From Streptomyces sp. NBC_01306 (lineage in GTDB: Bacteria > Actinomycetota > Actinomycetes > Streptomycetales > Streptomycetaceae): DNA of 64,000 nucleotides. The first letter of the stretch is position 1; every line of letters starts with the position of its first letter. Under the pieces are notes generated by a model. It worked only from the letters and a program-made list of their open reading frames with translations, was not told where the DNA came from and did no database searches. Shown here in pieces: positions 7,660 to 16,473 of this stretch. A program made the position numbers and the translations under genes. Location of the stretch: positions 7,431,745-7,495,744 of the forward strand of contig NZ_JAPEPC010000001.1 in assembly GCF_026340465.1 (NCBI RefSeq). Direction: 5' to 3'.

Positions 7660-10020
7660 ATGAGAGCATGGAAACGCGTGTTCGCCGCCGTGTTGCTCGC
7701 CACCACTGTGGTCGCGGCATCCGCCACCCCAGGCGTCGCAGATGCCAAGGAGCGGGGACCGAAGTTCGCCGATGACCCCACCACACTGGTCGACACGTCG
7801 ATCGGCAACAACGGCGACGGGACCACATTCCCGGGCGCCACCGTCCCGTTCGGCATGGTGCAGCTGAGCCCGGACACGCAGCTCAACCAGTACGCCTCCT
7901 ATGACTACAAGCAGGACACGATCCTCGGCTTCAGCCACACCCACCTCTCGGGCGTCGGCTGCCAGACGATGGGCAACTTCCGTTTCATGCCGACCACCGG
8001 GGCGGTCACGTCGTCCGACCCGGCGCAGTACGGTGCGAAGTTCAGCCACGACAACGAGACCCGCGCGCCGGGTTACTACGGAGTGAAGTTCAACAACGGT
8101 ATCCAGGCCGAGCTCTCCGCGACCCAGCGAACCGGGCAGCACCGCTACACGTACCCCGCCGGATCCGGCCCCGAGAACGTGCTGATCGAGACCGGCGAGA
8201 GCAATGGCAGCACCTATGCCGGTGACGTCCACGTCGTCGGCAATGACACCGTCGAGGGCTGGCTCCAGGGCGGCAACTTCTGCGGTGAGACCGGGAAGGA
8301 ACGCTACCGGATCTATTTCAGCGCCAAGTTCGACCGGAAGTTCTCAAGCTTCGGCACCTGGACCGACGGCACCATCACCCCGAACCAGCGCGACGCATCG
8401 CGTGGCACCAAGCGCGCCGGCGCCTATGCGACCTTCGACCCGGCCAAGGGCAACCAGGTCGGCACTTCGGTGGGCCTGTCCTACACGTCGATCGACGGCG
8501 CACGCCTCAACCGCAAGGCCGAGCAGCCGAAGTCGTTCGACAAGGCCCGTGCCGCCGCGCACAACACCTGGCAGGAAGAGTTGAACCGGATGCGCGTGGC
8601 CGGTGGCAGCACCGCCGACCAGCGCACGTACTACAGCGCGCTCTACCACTCGCTGCTGCACCCGTCGATCGGGTCCGATGTGGACAACCGCTACCGCGGC
8701 TTCGACGACAAGGTGCACCGCGCGGATTCCACGTACTACCAGATGTTCTCGCTCTGGGACACCTACCGCTCGCAGAACCAACTGGTGGACCTGCTGAACC
8801 CGGACAAGGCCACTGATATGGCCAAGTCCGTGCTGCACATCTACCAGGACGGTGGCTGGCTGCCGCGCTGGGCGCTCGGCAACAGCGAGACCAACGTGAT
8901 GAGCGGCGACCCCGTCACGCCGTGGATCGTCGACATCTACAACCGCGGCCTGCTCGACAAACGCACCGCCCGCCAGCTCTTCGGCGCGCTGTGGAAGAAC
9001 GCCAACGAAGTCCCCGCGGACCAGTCGATCTTCCGTGGCCGTGACGGTAACCCTACATACGTCAAGAACGGCTGGGTCGGCTACCAGAACCTGCCCGGGT
9101 ACAAGTACGGCGACAGCCGCCAGTCGGGCTCGGCCACACTTGAGTACTCGCTCGCCGACTGCGCGCTGTCCACGATGGCCAGGGGCCTCGGCTACCAGGG
9201 CAGGGCCACGACGCTCGCCTCTCGCTGCGACAACTTCACCAAGCTGTGGGACCCCACCGTCACCTCGCAGGGTTTCTCCGGGTTCCCGGTGGCCAAGAAC
9301 GCGGACGGCACCATTGCCGGCGACCCCGATCCCGCCCAGGCCGGCGCGTTCCACGAGGGCACCGCGTGGCAGTACGAATGGCTCGCGCAGCAGGACCCGA
9401 AGACGCTCTTCGGGCTCATGGGCGGCCCTTCGCAGGCCGAGCAGCGGCTCGACAAGTTCTTCGACATGCCGACCGTGCTCACCGACCCGGCGAAGGCGGC
9501 TTCGGACTCGTGGGTGACCGGCGCGTACGACTACCACAACAACTTCGCGTTCAACCCCAACAACGAGCCCGACTTCCACGCGCCGTGGATGTACACGTGG
9601 ACGGACGCGCCGTGGAAGACCTCCGCCGTGCTGCGTGCGATGCGGACGCTCTTCACCGACGACGTGTACGGAATGCCCGGCAATGACGACCTCGGCGCCA
9701 CTTCCTCGTTGCTCGTCTTCGCCATGGCAGGAATCTTCGAGCCCCAGCCCGGCTCCGCCACCTACGTGATCACAGCGCCCATGTTCGAGAAGGTCGAGAT
9801 CCGGCCCGAAGACGGACGCACGATCAGCATCGATGCCCCGGGCGCCAACGCGTCGAAGCTCCAGTACGTGTCCTCCGTGGACACCGGCAAGGGGAAGTTG
9901 CGCCAGAGCTGGCTGTCCCACAAGGACCTGCTCCGCTCCGGCACGATCAGGATCAACCTCTCGGACAGGCCGACGAGTTGGGGCGCCAACGCCGCCCCGC
10001 CCGCCATGGCCCGGCCCTGA
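7660..10020 (+). CDS. secreted GH92 alpha-mannosidase
   Basis: A 786-residue protein. It begins with a Sec-type signal peptide (MRAWKRVF, a hydrophobic stretch, then ATPGVADA around residues 22-29). It then follows the GH92 pattern: GATVPFGMVQLSPDT near residue 57, GFSHTHLSGVGC near 90, WDTYRSQNQLVDLL near 365, MSGDPVTPWIVDIY near 410, GTAWQYEWLAQQD near 567, and the C-terminal GNDDLGATSS motif near 675. GH92 enzymes are calcium-dependent exo-alpha-mannosidases acting on mannans and N-glycans. An AGGAAGG site precedes the ATG. A LacI-type operator at 7632 implies induction by a sugar. It is likely part of a regulon with the gene at 22715. Confidence 0.9.
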   Translation: MRAWKRVFAAVLLATTVVAASATPGVADAKERGPKFADDPTTLVDTSIGNNGDGTTFPGATVPFGMVQLSPDTQLNQYASYDYKQDTILGFSHTHLSGVGCQTMGNFRFMPTTGAVTSSDPAQYGAKFSHDNETRAPGYYGVKFNNGIQAELSATQRTGQHRYTYPAGSGPENVLIETGESNGSTYAGDVHVVGNDTVEGWLQGGNFCGETGKERYRIYFSAKFDRKFSSFGTWTDGTITPNQRDASRGTKRAGAYATFDPAKGNQVGTSVGLSYTSIDGARLNRKAEQPKSFDKARAAAHNTWQEELNRMRVAGGSTADQRTYYSALYHSLLHPSIGSDVDNRYRGFDDKVHRADSTYYQMFSLWDTYRSQNQLVDLLNPDKATDMAKSVLHIYQDGGWLPRWALGNSETNVMSGDPVTPWIVDIYNRGLLDKRTARQLFGALWKNANEVPADQSIFRGRDGNPTYVKNGWVGYQNLPGYKYGDSRQSGSATLEYSLADCALSTMARGLGYQGRATTLASRCDNFTKLWDPTVTSQGFSGFPVAKNADGTIAGDPDPAQAGAFHEGTAWQYEWLAQQDPKTLFGLMGGPSQAEQRLDKFFDMPTVLTDPAKAASDSWVTGAYDYHNNFAFNPNNEPDFHAPWMYTWTDAPWKTSAVLRAMRTLFTDDVYGMPGNDDLGATSSLLVFAMAGIFEPQPGSATYVITAPMFEKVEIRPEDGRTISIDAPGANASKLQYVSSVDTGKGKLRQSWLSHKDLLRSGTIRINLSDRPTSWGANAAPPAMARP

Positions 10021-10025
10021 GGCTC

Positions 10026-10059
10026 GGGGTGCGGTCCCTCCCATGAGGGTCCGCACCCC
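10026..10059 (+). terminator. terminator hairpin of the GH92 gene
   Basis: Stem of 9 bp and 5 bp separated by one T:T mismatch, with the 4-base loop CCAT, starting 6 bases after the stop codon. Such hairpins without a T run are common after Streptomyces genes. Confidence 0.6.
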
Positions 10060-10137
10060 CGGGACTTCACCGGTTGGTGCGCACGTCGCGGCGGCCACAC
10101 TCGGCGAAGCGGGCTCGCGGCCGGGCGCAGAACTCCG

Positions 10138-10536
10138 TCACCGCCGCGGAGCAGTCTCGTCCCGGTGCGCGCGGTGGCGCAGGTCCACGGCGGTGGCGGC
10201 GAACGCCGGCGGGCCGGGCAGCAGCGGGAGCAGGACGGGCATGGCCCACAGGAGCAGCGTGGCCAGCAACACGGCGCCGGCCGGCAGCGCGGTGCCACGC
10301 GGGTCGGCCAGCGAGCGCGCCGGCGCCTCCCGGCCGCAGAGCCGGTACGGTCCGTCCAGGGCGACCGCGCGCAGACCGACGGCGGCAGCGCCCAGGGCGA
10401 GCAGCGGCAGGACCGGCGCCATGACGGCCGCTCCCGGCAGCCCGGAGCGCAGCAACTCCTCGTCGAGCAGGAACAGTACGCCGAACGCCGGCGGCACCAG
10501 GCCCCTGACGAGCGCGGCCGCATGATCGCCCTTCAC
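10138..10536 (-). CDS. hypothetical membrane protein, possibly truncated
   Basis: About 132 residues from a GTG at 10536. Three hydrophobic stretches are seen (PPAFGVLFLLDEELL, APVLPLLALGAAAVGL, LLATLLLWAMPVLLPLL) with an RHRAHRDETAPRR tail. I do not recognise the family. The ribosome site is weak and the frame is open upstream, so the N-terminus could have been lost or the frame could be chance. It faces the GH92 gene tail to tail. Confidence 0.35.
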   Translation of the reverse strand: MKGDHAAALVRGLVPPAFGVLFLLDEELLRSGLPGAAVMAPVLPLLALGAAAVGLRAVALDGPYRLCGREAPARSLADPRGTALPAGAVLLATLLLWAMPVLLPLLPGPPAFAATAVDLRHRAHRDETAPRR

Positions 10537-10737
10537 TGCGCGCTGCGAGCCAATCGCGCAGGAGGGTGATCGGCTGGACTCATGCCCCCGCGTGCAGCCT
10601 CGATCTCCTGGACTGGACGCCAGGTCGGCGCACCTGGCCGCGCCATGACGATGACCGCTCCGCTTCGCCTCAGTGGGCGGCGTGACGTTCACGGCGGAGT
10701 CGGTCCGGGCCTTGGCAGGGGACAAGAACGCAGGCGA

Positions 10738-10784
10738 ATGTGGGTGGGCCCCGACGCGGTAGTCGCGTCGGGGCCCACCCACAT
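10738..10784. terminator. 21-bp perfect hairpin
   Basis: Arms 10738-10758 and 10764-10784 are perfect complements with the loop GTAGT. It begins 19 bases past the stop of the small membrane protein at 10803, so it is probably that gene's terminator. Confidence 0.7.
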
Positions 10785-10802
10785 CAGCCTCCTGAGCGCC
10801 GT

Positions 10803-10973
10803 CTACCAGCGGTACCAGCGGCCACGCTTCCCTCCGCTCGCTGCGGGGCGGACGAGGAACCCCAGCAGCCACACGACCAGCACGATGGCGGCGATCCACC
10901 ACAGGGCCTTGAGTGCGAAACCCACACCGAAAAGGATCAGGGCGAGCAGAAGAACGAGAATGATAGGAACCAT
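10803..10973 (-). CDS. small hydrophobic stress-type protein (56 aa)
   Basis: A 56-residue protein. It starts MVPIILVLLLALILF, has a second helix ALWWIAAIVLVVWLLGFLV, and ends with a basic tail (GGKRGRWYRW). Streptomyces carries many such small two-helix membrane proteins, often under SigB-like control. A strong GGAGG site lies 10 bases upstream of the ATG, and a 21-bp hairpin closes the unit. It is divergent from CsbD, another general-stress protein. Function unknown. Confidence 0.75.
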   Translation of the reverse strand: MVPIILVLLLALILFGVGFALKALWWIAAIVLVVWLLGFLVRPAASGGKRGRWYRW

Positions 10974-11158
10974 CGTTATCAACCTCCAAGCTGACGACTG
11001 CCCTGGTGTGAACCGTTCACTCCTGCCGCCCTCATATCACCTTCATGCCGCCCGGCGGGAGATGGTTTCCGTGCAGCAGCTGTCGGGGTTTGAGCGAAAG
11101 GCTTTCGGGCCAGATGTGGCATATCGCGTTCCTCTAGTAAGGCAGGGAGTGAGTGATT

Positions 11159-11332
11159 GTGGCTGCGGATGAGAAGGCTCAGGCCAAGGGCGAGCAGGTC
11201 AAGGGCAAAGTCAAAAAGGCCGCCGGAGGCGCTGTCGGTAACGAGTCCATGGAGGCCGAAGGGCGCGCCGAAGAAGCCAAGGGAGACCTGCGGCAGGCCA
11301 AGGAGAAGGCCAAGGACGCTTTTAAGAAGTAG
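11159..11332 (+). CDS. CsbD-family stress protein (57 aa)
   Basis: A 57-residue lysine-rich helical protein from a GTG start: DEKAQAKGEQVKGKVKKAAG, then NESMEAEGRAEEAKGDL and a KEKAKDAFKK tail. This is the CsbD pattern. CsbD proteins are abundant general-stress proteins of unknown biochemical role, named from the SigB regulon of Bacillus. GGGAG lies 9 bases before the GTG. An 18-bp hairpin follows directly. A SigB-type sigma factor is encoded at 21421, so the same stress network is plausible. Confidence 0.85.
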   Translation: MAADEKAQAKGEQVKGKVKKAAGGAVGNESMEAEGRAEEAKGDLRQAKEKAKDAFKK

Positions 11333-11341
11333 AGCCGCTAC

Positions 11342-11384
11342 ACGCTGATCCCGGCAGCCGTGCCTTGGCTGCCGGGATCAGCGT
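11342..11384 (+). terminator. terminator of the CsbD gene
   Basis: An 18-bp perfect stem (11342-11359 with 11367-11384) with the 7-base loop GTGCCTT, starting 10 bases after the stop codon. Confidence 0.75.
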
Positions 11385-11726
11385 TGCCCTGAGTCGTCGT
11401 CCCGGGGCTGATGCGCTGTGGCCGTGTTTCGCGGGGCTCCGTCAGGACCGTCGCGCCGTAGCCGATCGCCGCGACCTCGGGGCCTGGCTTCCCCATGTCC
11501 GGTGCTGCATGACGCACTCTTTTGAACAGGCTGAAGATGGTGATGAACGAAAGACGCATGGTGGGTGATGAGCCTCGCTTAGCCGCCCGCCAAACCGAAC
11601 GATTCTGCCGGGTACGCTCGCCGGCGTAACCCCTCGGTCGGGGTGGACTCCAGCGGCCTCCTGGTCCGGAGTTGCTGTTCGCTGGTGCAGGGCGGGGGCT
11701 GCCGGGCCGGTTCACGGACCGTTGTG
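11385..11726. other. gene-free stretch
   Basis: Nothing convincing is seen between the CsbD terminator and the 3' end of the flavodoxin gene. Confidence 0.4.
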
Positions 11727-12314
11727 TCAGTGCGTTGCGGCGGTCAGTCCGGCGCGGTGGATGCGGGCGTGCCCGGCGACGCGTCGGCCGAGGTGGCGGG
11801 CGGTGTTCAGGTCTGCGTCGTGGACCGCGGGGGTGTCGTTGAAGCTTTGTGCGCCGGCGCCGAGGTAGAAGCCGAGGCGGTTGTCGTCCTGGGGGCTGGA
11901 TGTGGTGGTGTTCCAGCCCGGCAGAAGGTTCAGGCTCACCCAGAGCATTCCGTGCTGGGCCGCAAGGAGCGAGAGGTACTGCAGGGTGTGCAGCTTGTCG
12001 CCGCTCATGGAGCCGGAGTTGGTGAACCCCGCCGCGAGCTTGTCGCTCCAGGCGCGGGTCATCCACCGCTTGCTGCTGGCCTCGGCGAAGGCGTGGAACG
12101 CCCCCGACGCAGTGCCCATGTAGGTGGGAGTGCCGAAGATGATGGCGTCCGCAGCGTCCATCAGCTCCCAGTCCGCGTCGCTGAGGGAGGCGACGTCCAC
12201 GTCGTGGACCTGCGTCCCGGCGACGGAGCGTGCGCCGTCCGCGACGGCCGTAGCGATCTGCGCGGTGTGGCCGTAGCCGGAATGCGACGCGATCACGATC
12301 GAGATATCGGACAT
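11727..12314 (-). CDS. flavodoxin-family / WrbA-like NAD(P)H:quinone oxidoreductase
   Basis: A 195-residue protein with the flavodoxin fold. The FMN phosphate loop is HSGYGHTAQIA near residues 9-19. The second flavin loop is FGTPTYMGTASGAFHAF near residues 61-77, and SLNLLPGWNTTTS lies near 135. This resembles WrbA-type quinone reductases that guard against redox cycling. The start at 12314 is set by MSDISIVIASHSG and an AGGAGAGG site. It is divergent from a TetR regulator, its likely controller. Confidence 0.85.
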   Translation of the reverse strand: MSDISIVIASHSGYGHTAQIATAVADGARSVAGTQVHDVDVASLSDADWELMDAADAIIFGTPTYMGTASGAFHAFAEASSKRWMTRAWSDKLAAGFTNSGSMSGDKLHTLQYLSLLAAQHGMLWVSLNLLPGWNTTTSSPQDDNRLGFYLGAGAQSFNDTPAVHDADLNTARHLGRRVAGHARIHRAGLTAATH

Positions 12315-12556
12315 GGGTGTTCCTCTCCTGCCGCGATGGCGGCGTGTTCGGTGGTGGTGTCGGCGGACGGCGAGCTGCCCGCTGCGGCGGTCGGCCGCAC
12401 TGCTCCACGAGTGGGGGGCCGACCGCCCCGGCGGGGGTGTGCGCATGCCCAGCTCTCGCGGGCCGGCGCCGACCGCATCAGCGCACGGATCGACGATCCG
12501 CTTTAAACCGTAGCACCGATAAGGCGGTGATACGCAAAATGCGATATCGTTGTTCC

Positions 12557-13279
12557 ATGAATGAGGGACGACTCGCCGCGCGGCGCCAGGTACTGCAGGT
12601 GGCCGCCAAGCTTTTGGAGGAGGGCGGCAGCGAGGCGGTCTCCACGCGCGCTGTCGCCGCAGCCGCGGGCATCACAGCCCCCGCGCTCTACCGGATGTTC
12701 GACGACAAGGACGGACTCCTGTCGGAGCTGGCCGCCTACGGATTCGACATGTACCTGGCCGAGAAACGGGAGGCGCTGGCGCTGACCCCCGACGACCCGG
12801 TGGCCGACCTGTACCGCGGCTGGGACCTGCACGTCGACTTCGGAGTGCAGCACCCCGCGTTCTACATGCTCATGTATGGCACTGTGCAGCCCGGACGTCG
12901 GCCCCCGGCCGCGGACGAGGCGCACGCCCTGCTGGTGACACTGCTGGGCCGGGCGGCTGACGCCGGGCGCCTTCGGGTTCCGGTGGAGCAGGCGACCCGG
13001 GTCATCCACGCGGCGACGACGGGTGCCACGCTGGCGCAGATCGGCGAAGAGTCCTCGGAGCGGGACCTGACCACTTCGGCACGGCTGCGGGACACCATCA
13101 TCGCCTCGATCACCACGGACCCGCCCGCCTCATCCGGGTCGGACCTGGCCTCGCGCGCACTCGCCCTCGATGCCGCACTTCAAACCGCGCTCACCACCGG
13201 GCCCCCGGCCGCTGGGGTACCTCTGCGAGACACGGAGACGGCTCTGCTGCGCGAATGGCTGCAGCAACTGGCAGGCTGA
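12557..13279 (+). CDS. TetR-family transcriptional regulator
   Basis: A 240-residue protein. Residues 5-55 form the TetR N-terminal helix-turn-helix (ARRQVLQVAAKLLEEGG, then STRAVAAAAGITAPALYRMF and DDKDGLLSELAAYGF). The rest is a ligand-binding domain with WDLHVDFGVQHPAFYMLMYG. It is divergent from the flavodoxin/WrbA-like gene with a 242-bp gap. Near its start, CGCAAAATGCG is a small inverted repeat that could belong to the operator. It probably represses the quinone reductase until a quinone or similar compound binds. Confidence 0.85.
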   Translation: MNEGRLAARRQVLQVAAKLLEEGGSEAVSTRAVAAAAGITAPALYRMFDDKDGLLSELAAYGFDMYLAEKREALALTPDDPVADLYRGWDLHVDFGVQHPAFYMLMYGTVQPGRRPPAADEAHALLVTLLGRAADAGRLRVPVEQATRVIHAATTGATLAQIGEESSERDLTTSARLRDTIIASITTDPPASSGSDLASRALALDAALQTALTTGPPAAGVPLRDTETALLREWLQQLAG

Positions 13280-13339
13280 ACCCGCCGTCTGATCTGCAGG
13301 CGTGGGCGCAGTCGGTTATGCCAGCCGCACGGAGGGCGT

Positions 13340-13954
13340 TCAGTCGCAGGGGCCGACTGCAAGGCCCTGACGGGGCGATGCGCTGGCTTGAACCAGGGCT
13401 CGTGCCAGGTCGGTGCTTTCCGGAAGGGTGTCGAGGGGGAGTGGCTGCGTGGCGAGAGCGCCTTCATGCAGTACGAGGAGTTGGGTGGCGAGGGTGGCGG
13501 GGTGTGAGCAGCCCGCTGCGGTGGCGAGTTCCTTGAAGAGGTTTCGGAGCCAGAGTTTCTGGTTCGCGGCGATGCGGTGTGCGGGGTGTGAGGGGTCCGG
13601 GAGTTCGGCGAGTGCGTTGATGAAGGCGCATCCGCGGGTGTTGGTTTCGCTCCAGGTCCGCAGTGCTTCGAAGGGTGCGGTGACGGCCTGGGTGGGAGTG
13701 TCGCTGGTGTCGACGGTGGTACGGACATGTGTCCGCCAGCGCTGGTCGCGGCCTGTGAGATAGGCCGCTACGAGGTGGTCTTTCGAGCCGAACTGGTTGT
13801 ACAGGGTCCGCTTGGTCACCCCTGAGTGCTCGGCAATCAGATCCACGCCGACCGCTGTGATGCCGCGGTTGTAGAACAGTTCCTCTGCGGCTGCCACGAC
13901 GCGGCGCCCGGCGGGTGTTATGGGCCGTGCTTCCTGCACTGTGGGACCTTTCAC
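13340..13954 (-). CDS. TetR-family transcriptional regulator
   Basis: About 200 residues, with the helix-turn-helix AAAEELFYNRGITAVGVDLI, AEHSGVTKRTLYNQF and GSKDHLVAAYLTGRD. The C-terminal domain has the NTRGCAFINALAELPDP pattern of regulators that control small reductases. The farthest start is a GTG at 13954. The GTG at 13939 has a better-placed AAAGG, so the protein may be 5 residues shorter. It is divergent from a dehydrogenase across a gap of only 58-73 bp, so one operator would serve both. Confidence 0.85.
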   Translation of the reverse strand: MKGPTVQEARPITPAGRRVVAAAEELFYNRGITAVGVDLIAEHSGVTKRTLYNQFGSKDHLVAAYLTGRDQRWRTHVRTTVDTSDTPTQAVTAPFEALRTWSETNTRGCAFINALAELPDPSHPAHRIAANQKLWLRNLFKELATAAGCSHPATLATQLLVLHEGALATQPLPLDTLPESTDLARALVQASASPRQGLAVGPCD

Positions 13955-14012
13955 CGGTCGGTGTACGGTGGGGCATGTTCACAGATCAGTATACCTGAGG
14001 GAGGTTCAAGCG

Positions 14013-15062
14013 ATGAGTGCATCCCCGTTCATGCGAGCGGTGCGGATCACCGGGCACGGAGGGCCGGAGGTTCTTGAGCCGGCGGAGGTCGCGGTCCCTG
14101 TTCCGGGGGCTGAGGAGGTGCTGGTCCAGGTCAGTGCGGTAGCCCTGAACAACACCGACTTGTGGACTCGGGAGGGCGCTTACGGGAGTCCGGGGGACCC
14201 GGACGCGAGGTCGGGCTGGCGCGGCCCGGTCGGCTTTCCGCGTATCCAGGGTGCAGATGTGTGCGGCCGCGTCGTGGCTGTCGGGACTGGAGCGGAGCGG
14301 AGCCTTGTCGGGCGCCGGGTGGTCGTCGATCCCGCGATCTACGAGACCGAAGGGCCGCACGCCAACCCGGTGGGCCTGATGGGGAGTGAACGCGACGGTG
14401 GATACGCGGAGTATGTGACAGCGGCGGTGGAGCGTGTGCATGACGTGACGGATTCCCCGCTCACGGATGACCAGTTGGCGGCGTTGCCGACCGCCTACGG
14501 TACGGCGCTGGGCATGATCGAGCGGGGCCGGCTGCAGCGAGGAGAGACCGTCCTGGTTTCGGGGGCGTCCGGCGGCGTTGGCCTGGCCCTGGTGCAGATC
14601 GCCCGTGCGCGCGGCGCGCGGGTGCTCGCCATCAGTAGTGGAACCAAGATCGGTGCGGTGCGTGAAGCGGGCGCGCACGAGGTCATCGACCGAGCGGGCG
14701 ACGTCGCGGAGCAGATCCGTACCGCCGCTCCGGAGGGCATCGATGTCGCACTGGACGTCGTGGCCGGCGAACTGGTGAGTGAGGGGCTGCCGTTGCTGCG
14801 CGAAGGGGGCCGGTGGGTCATCGCGGGCGCGCTGGGGGGCTACGGCGTGGCTTTCGATGTGCGCCGTCTCTATCTGCACAACGCCCAGGTCATCGGGTCC
14901 GCAATGCATACGCCCGCACACTTCGATCTCCTTATGGGCCTGGCTCGTCGGGCCGAGGTCCAGCCCGTCATCGCCGCTACCTTCCCACTGGACCAGGCCG
15001 CTCAGGCGCAGGAGGAACTCTCCCGCAGAGGACACGTGGGAAAGATCGTCATGCACCCCTGA
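14013..15062 (+). CDS. quinone oxidoreductase-like alcohol dehydrogenase (MDR)
   Basis: A 349-residue medium-chain dehydrogenase. Residues 1-130 form the GroES-like domain (ALNNTDLWTREGAYG, VGFPRIQGADVCGRVVAVG). The nucleotide loop VLVSGASGGVGLALVQIARA lies near residues 178-197. The C-terminus is RGHVGKIVMHP. Catalytic zinc ligands are not apparent, so a quinone/enone reductase is more likely than a zinc alcohol dehydrogenase. A GAGGGAGG site precedes the ATG at 14013. It is probably repressed by the divergent TetR. Confidence 0.85.
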   Translation: MSASPFMRAVRITGHGGPEVLEPAEVAVPVPGAEEVLVQVSAVALNNTDLWTREGAYGSPGDPDARSGWRGPVGFPRIQGADVCGRVVAVGTGAERSLVGRRVVVDPAIYETEGPHANPVGLMGSERDGGYAEYVTAAVERVHDVTDSPLTDDQLAALPTAYGTALGMIERGRLQRGETVLVSGASGGVGLALVQIARARGARVLAISSGTKIGAVREAGAHEVIDRAGDVAEQIRTAAPEGIDVALDVVAGELVSEGLPLLREGGRWVIAGALGGYGVAFDVRRLYLHNAQVIGSAMHTPAHFDLLMGLARRAEVQPVIAATFPLDQAAQAQEELSRRGHVGKIVMHP

Positions 15063-15400
15063 GTTCAATCCAGCGTGCGGTGGGGGAAATTCGGCTTCGG
15101 TGACGTACGCGGACAGGGCACTCACCATGTCCTCGGCCCTCCAACGCATCCGCCGGATCCAGTGGAACTCCCTGGGGTCGGCATGCCGCTCCCGAGCCGG
15201 AGAAGACCGGGCATCACTCGCTCGTAGACTTCGTCACCGGGAATTCGCAGAAGAGCGAATTCAGCAGCCCGCAGATGGCGCTTGGCTCGTTACTCCCACG
15301 ACTGTTCCTGCGGCATGCCGGGCGAAGGCGTGGTCGTCTCAAGGAGGTCGTGGGGCTTGAGCGACTCCGACAGAGCCGTAGCCGAGCGGACCGTCCCAGC
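15063..15400. other. gene-free stretch
   Basis: No gene is supported. An inverted repeat with perfect 8-bp arms GAATTCGC/GCGAATTC lies at 15241-15262 and may help end transcription from one or both convergent genes. Confidence 0.4.
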
Positions 15401-16288
15401 TCAAGCCGGCGGACCCTCGCCTCGGTTGACCTGCTGTGCTGTGTCGGTGGGTTCGGTGGGTTCGGTGGGTTCGGTGTGTGAGAGTGCGGCGAGGAGTTGC
15501 AGTTTCTCGTCGCTGTCGCTGTCCTTGTCGGGGTAGTAGACGACGAGGATGACGTCGTCGATGGGGAGTTTGTCGCGGTGGAGGCGTAGTTCACCGACGA
15601 CGGGGTGGTGGACCGTGGTCGTGCCTCCGTCGAGACTGCGGACGTCATGGCGGGCCCACAGGGTGCGGAACCGCTGACTGGACAGTGCGAGTTCTCCGAC
15701 GAGTTCGACGAACCGGGGGTTGTCGGTGTCGTCGCCGATGGTCGTGCGAAGGGCGGCGATGAAATCGGCGGTGGCTTTGGTCCAGTCCTGGTGGAAGGCT
15801 TGTTCCTCAGGGTCGAGGAGGAGGGAACGAAGCCGGTTCAGGCCGGGCCGCAGCCGGGGGGAGAGCGCGATGGCCATGGAGTTGGAGGCCAGGACATCGA
15901 ACGCGCGCCCTTCGATGAACGCGGGGATCTGAAGGTGGGCGAGGAGTTCGTGCACCCGCGGCGGCACGTGTTCGGGCCGCTTGCGGCGCGGTGCCCTGGG
16001 GCGTGCTGCCGTCAGGCCGAGGAGATACGTCCGTTCGATGTCGTCGAGCTGCAGGACGCGCGCGAGTGATTCGAGGACCTGAGGTGAGGGGTTCTTGTCG
16101 CGGCCGCGTTCCAGGCGCAGGTAGTAGTCGGGGCTGATTCCGGCGAGCAGGGCGACTTCCTCACGGCGCAGGCCGGGCACGCGGCGGTTGCCGCCGCCGG
16201 GCGGGAGTCCTGCCTGCGCCGGGGAGACCAGCTCACGTCGGGCGCGAAGGTAGCTGCCGAGCCGGTTGCCGGATTCCTCATCCTTCAT
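15401..16288 (-). CDS. XRE/MmyB-type transcriptional regulator
   Basis: A 295-residue protein. Residues 6-80 form an XRE helix-turn-helix with the typical actinobacterial start (GSYLRARRELVSPAQAGLP, VPGLRREEVALLAGISPDYYLRLERGRD). Residues 100-275 match the MmyB-like ligand-binding (PAS-type) domain: AFDVLASNSMAIAL and RFRTLWARHDV. Such regulators often control an adjacent SDR, and here one is divergent at 16474. The C-terminus ends in TEPTEPTEPT, encoded by a 9-bp tandem repeat, so tail length may vary between strains. Confidence 0.85.
   Translation of the reverse strand: MKDEESGNRLGSYLRARRELVSPAQAGLPPGGGNRRVPGLRREEVALLAGISPDYYLRLERGRDKNPSPQVLESLARVLQLDDIERTYLLGLTAARPRAPRRKRPEHVPPRVHELLAHLQIPAFIEGRAFDVLASNSMAIALSPRLRPGLNRLRSLLLDPEEQAFHQDWTKATADFIAALRTTIGDDTDNPRFVELVGELALSSQRFRTLWARHDVRSLDGGTTTVHHPVVGELRLHRDKLPIDDVILVVYYPDKDSDSDEKLQLLAALSHTEPTEPTEPTDTAQQVNRGEGPPA
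15443..15478. repeat. 9-bp tandem repeat in the XRE gene tail
   Basis: Four copies of a TTCGGTGGG-like unit, the first and last imperfect, encode the TEP repeats on the minus strand. Because the unit is 9 bp, copy-number change keeps the frame. Confidence 0.7.
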
Positions 16289-16292
16289 ACCG

Positions 16293-16309
16293 ACACCGTA
16301 ACGCGGTGT
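16293..16309. promoter_or_regulatory. inverted repeat upstream of the XRE gene
   Basis: ACACCG and CGGTGT separated by 5 bases, immediately upstream of the XRE start and on the promoter side facing the SDR. It is a possible autoregulatory site. Confidence 0.4.
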
Positions 16310-16473
16310 GCGTGACTCAGAGGGGCCCTGGTGGGACCAGGGAAGACGGGGGCACTGTCACATCCAGCGGATGTCGCCAGACTGCGATTGCACTGTTCAC
16401 GAAGGACAGAGCACACCACGGAATGCGCCGCGGGCCTGAACGCCGTCGGCACCTGGACTGAAGGGAAGATCTC

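Noticed and set aside
8344..10098. 584-codon minus-strand frame opposite the GH92 gene
   Set aside because: The GH92 motifs are unambiguous on the plus strand. The opposite frame has no family.
15443..15478. Short tandem repeats as a CRISPR-like array
   Set aside because: The units are contiguous 9-mers inside a coding region with no spacers.
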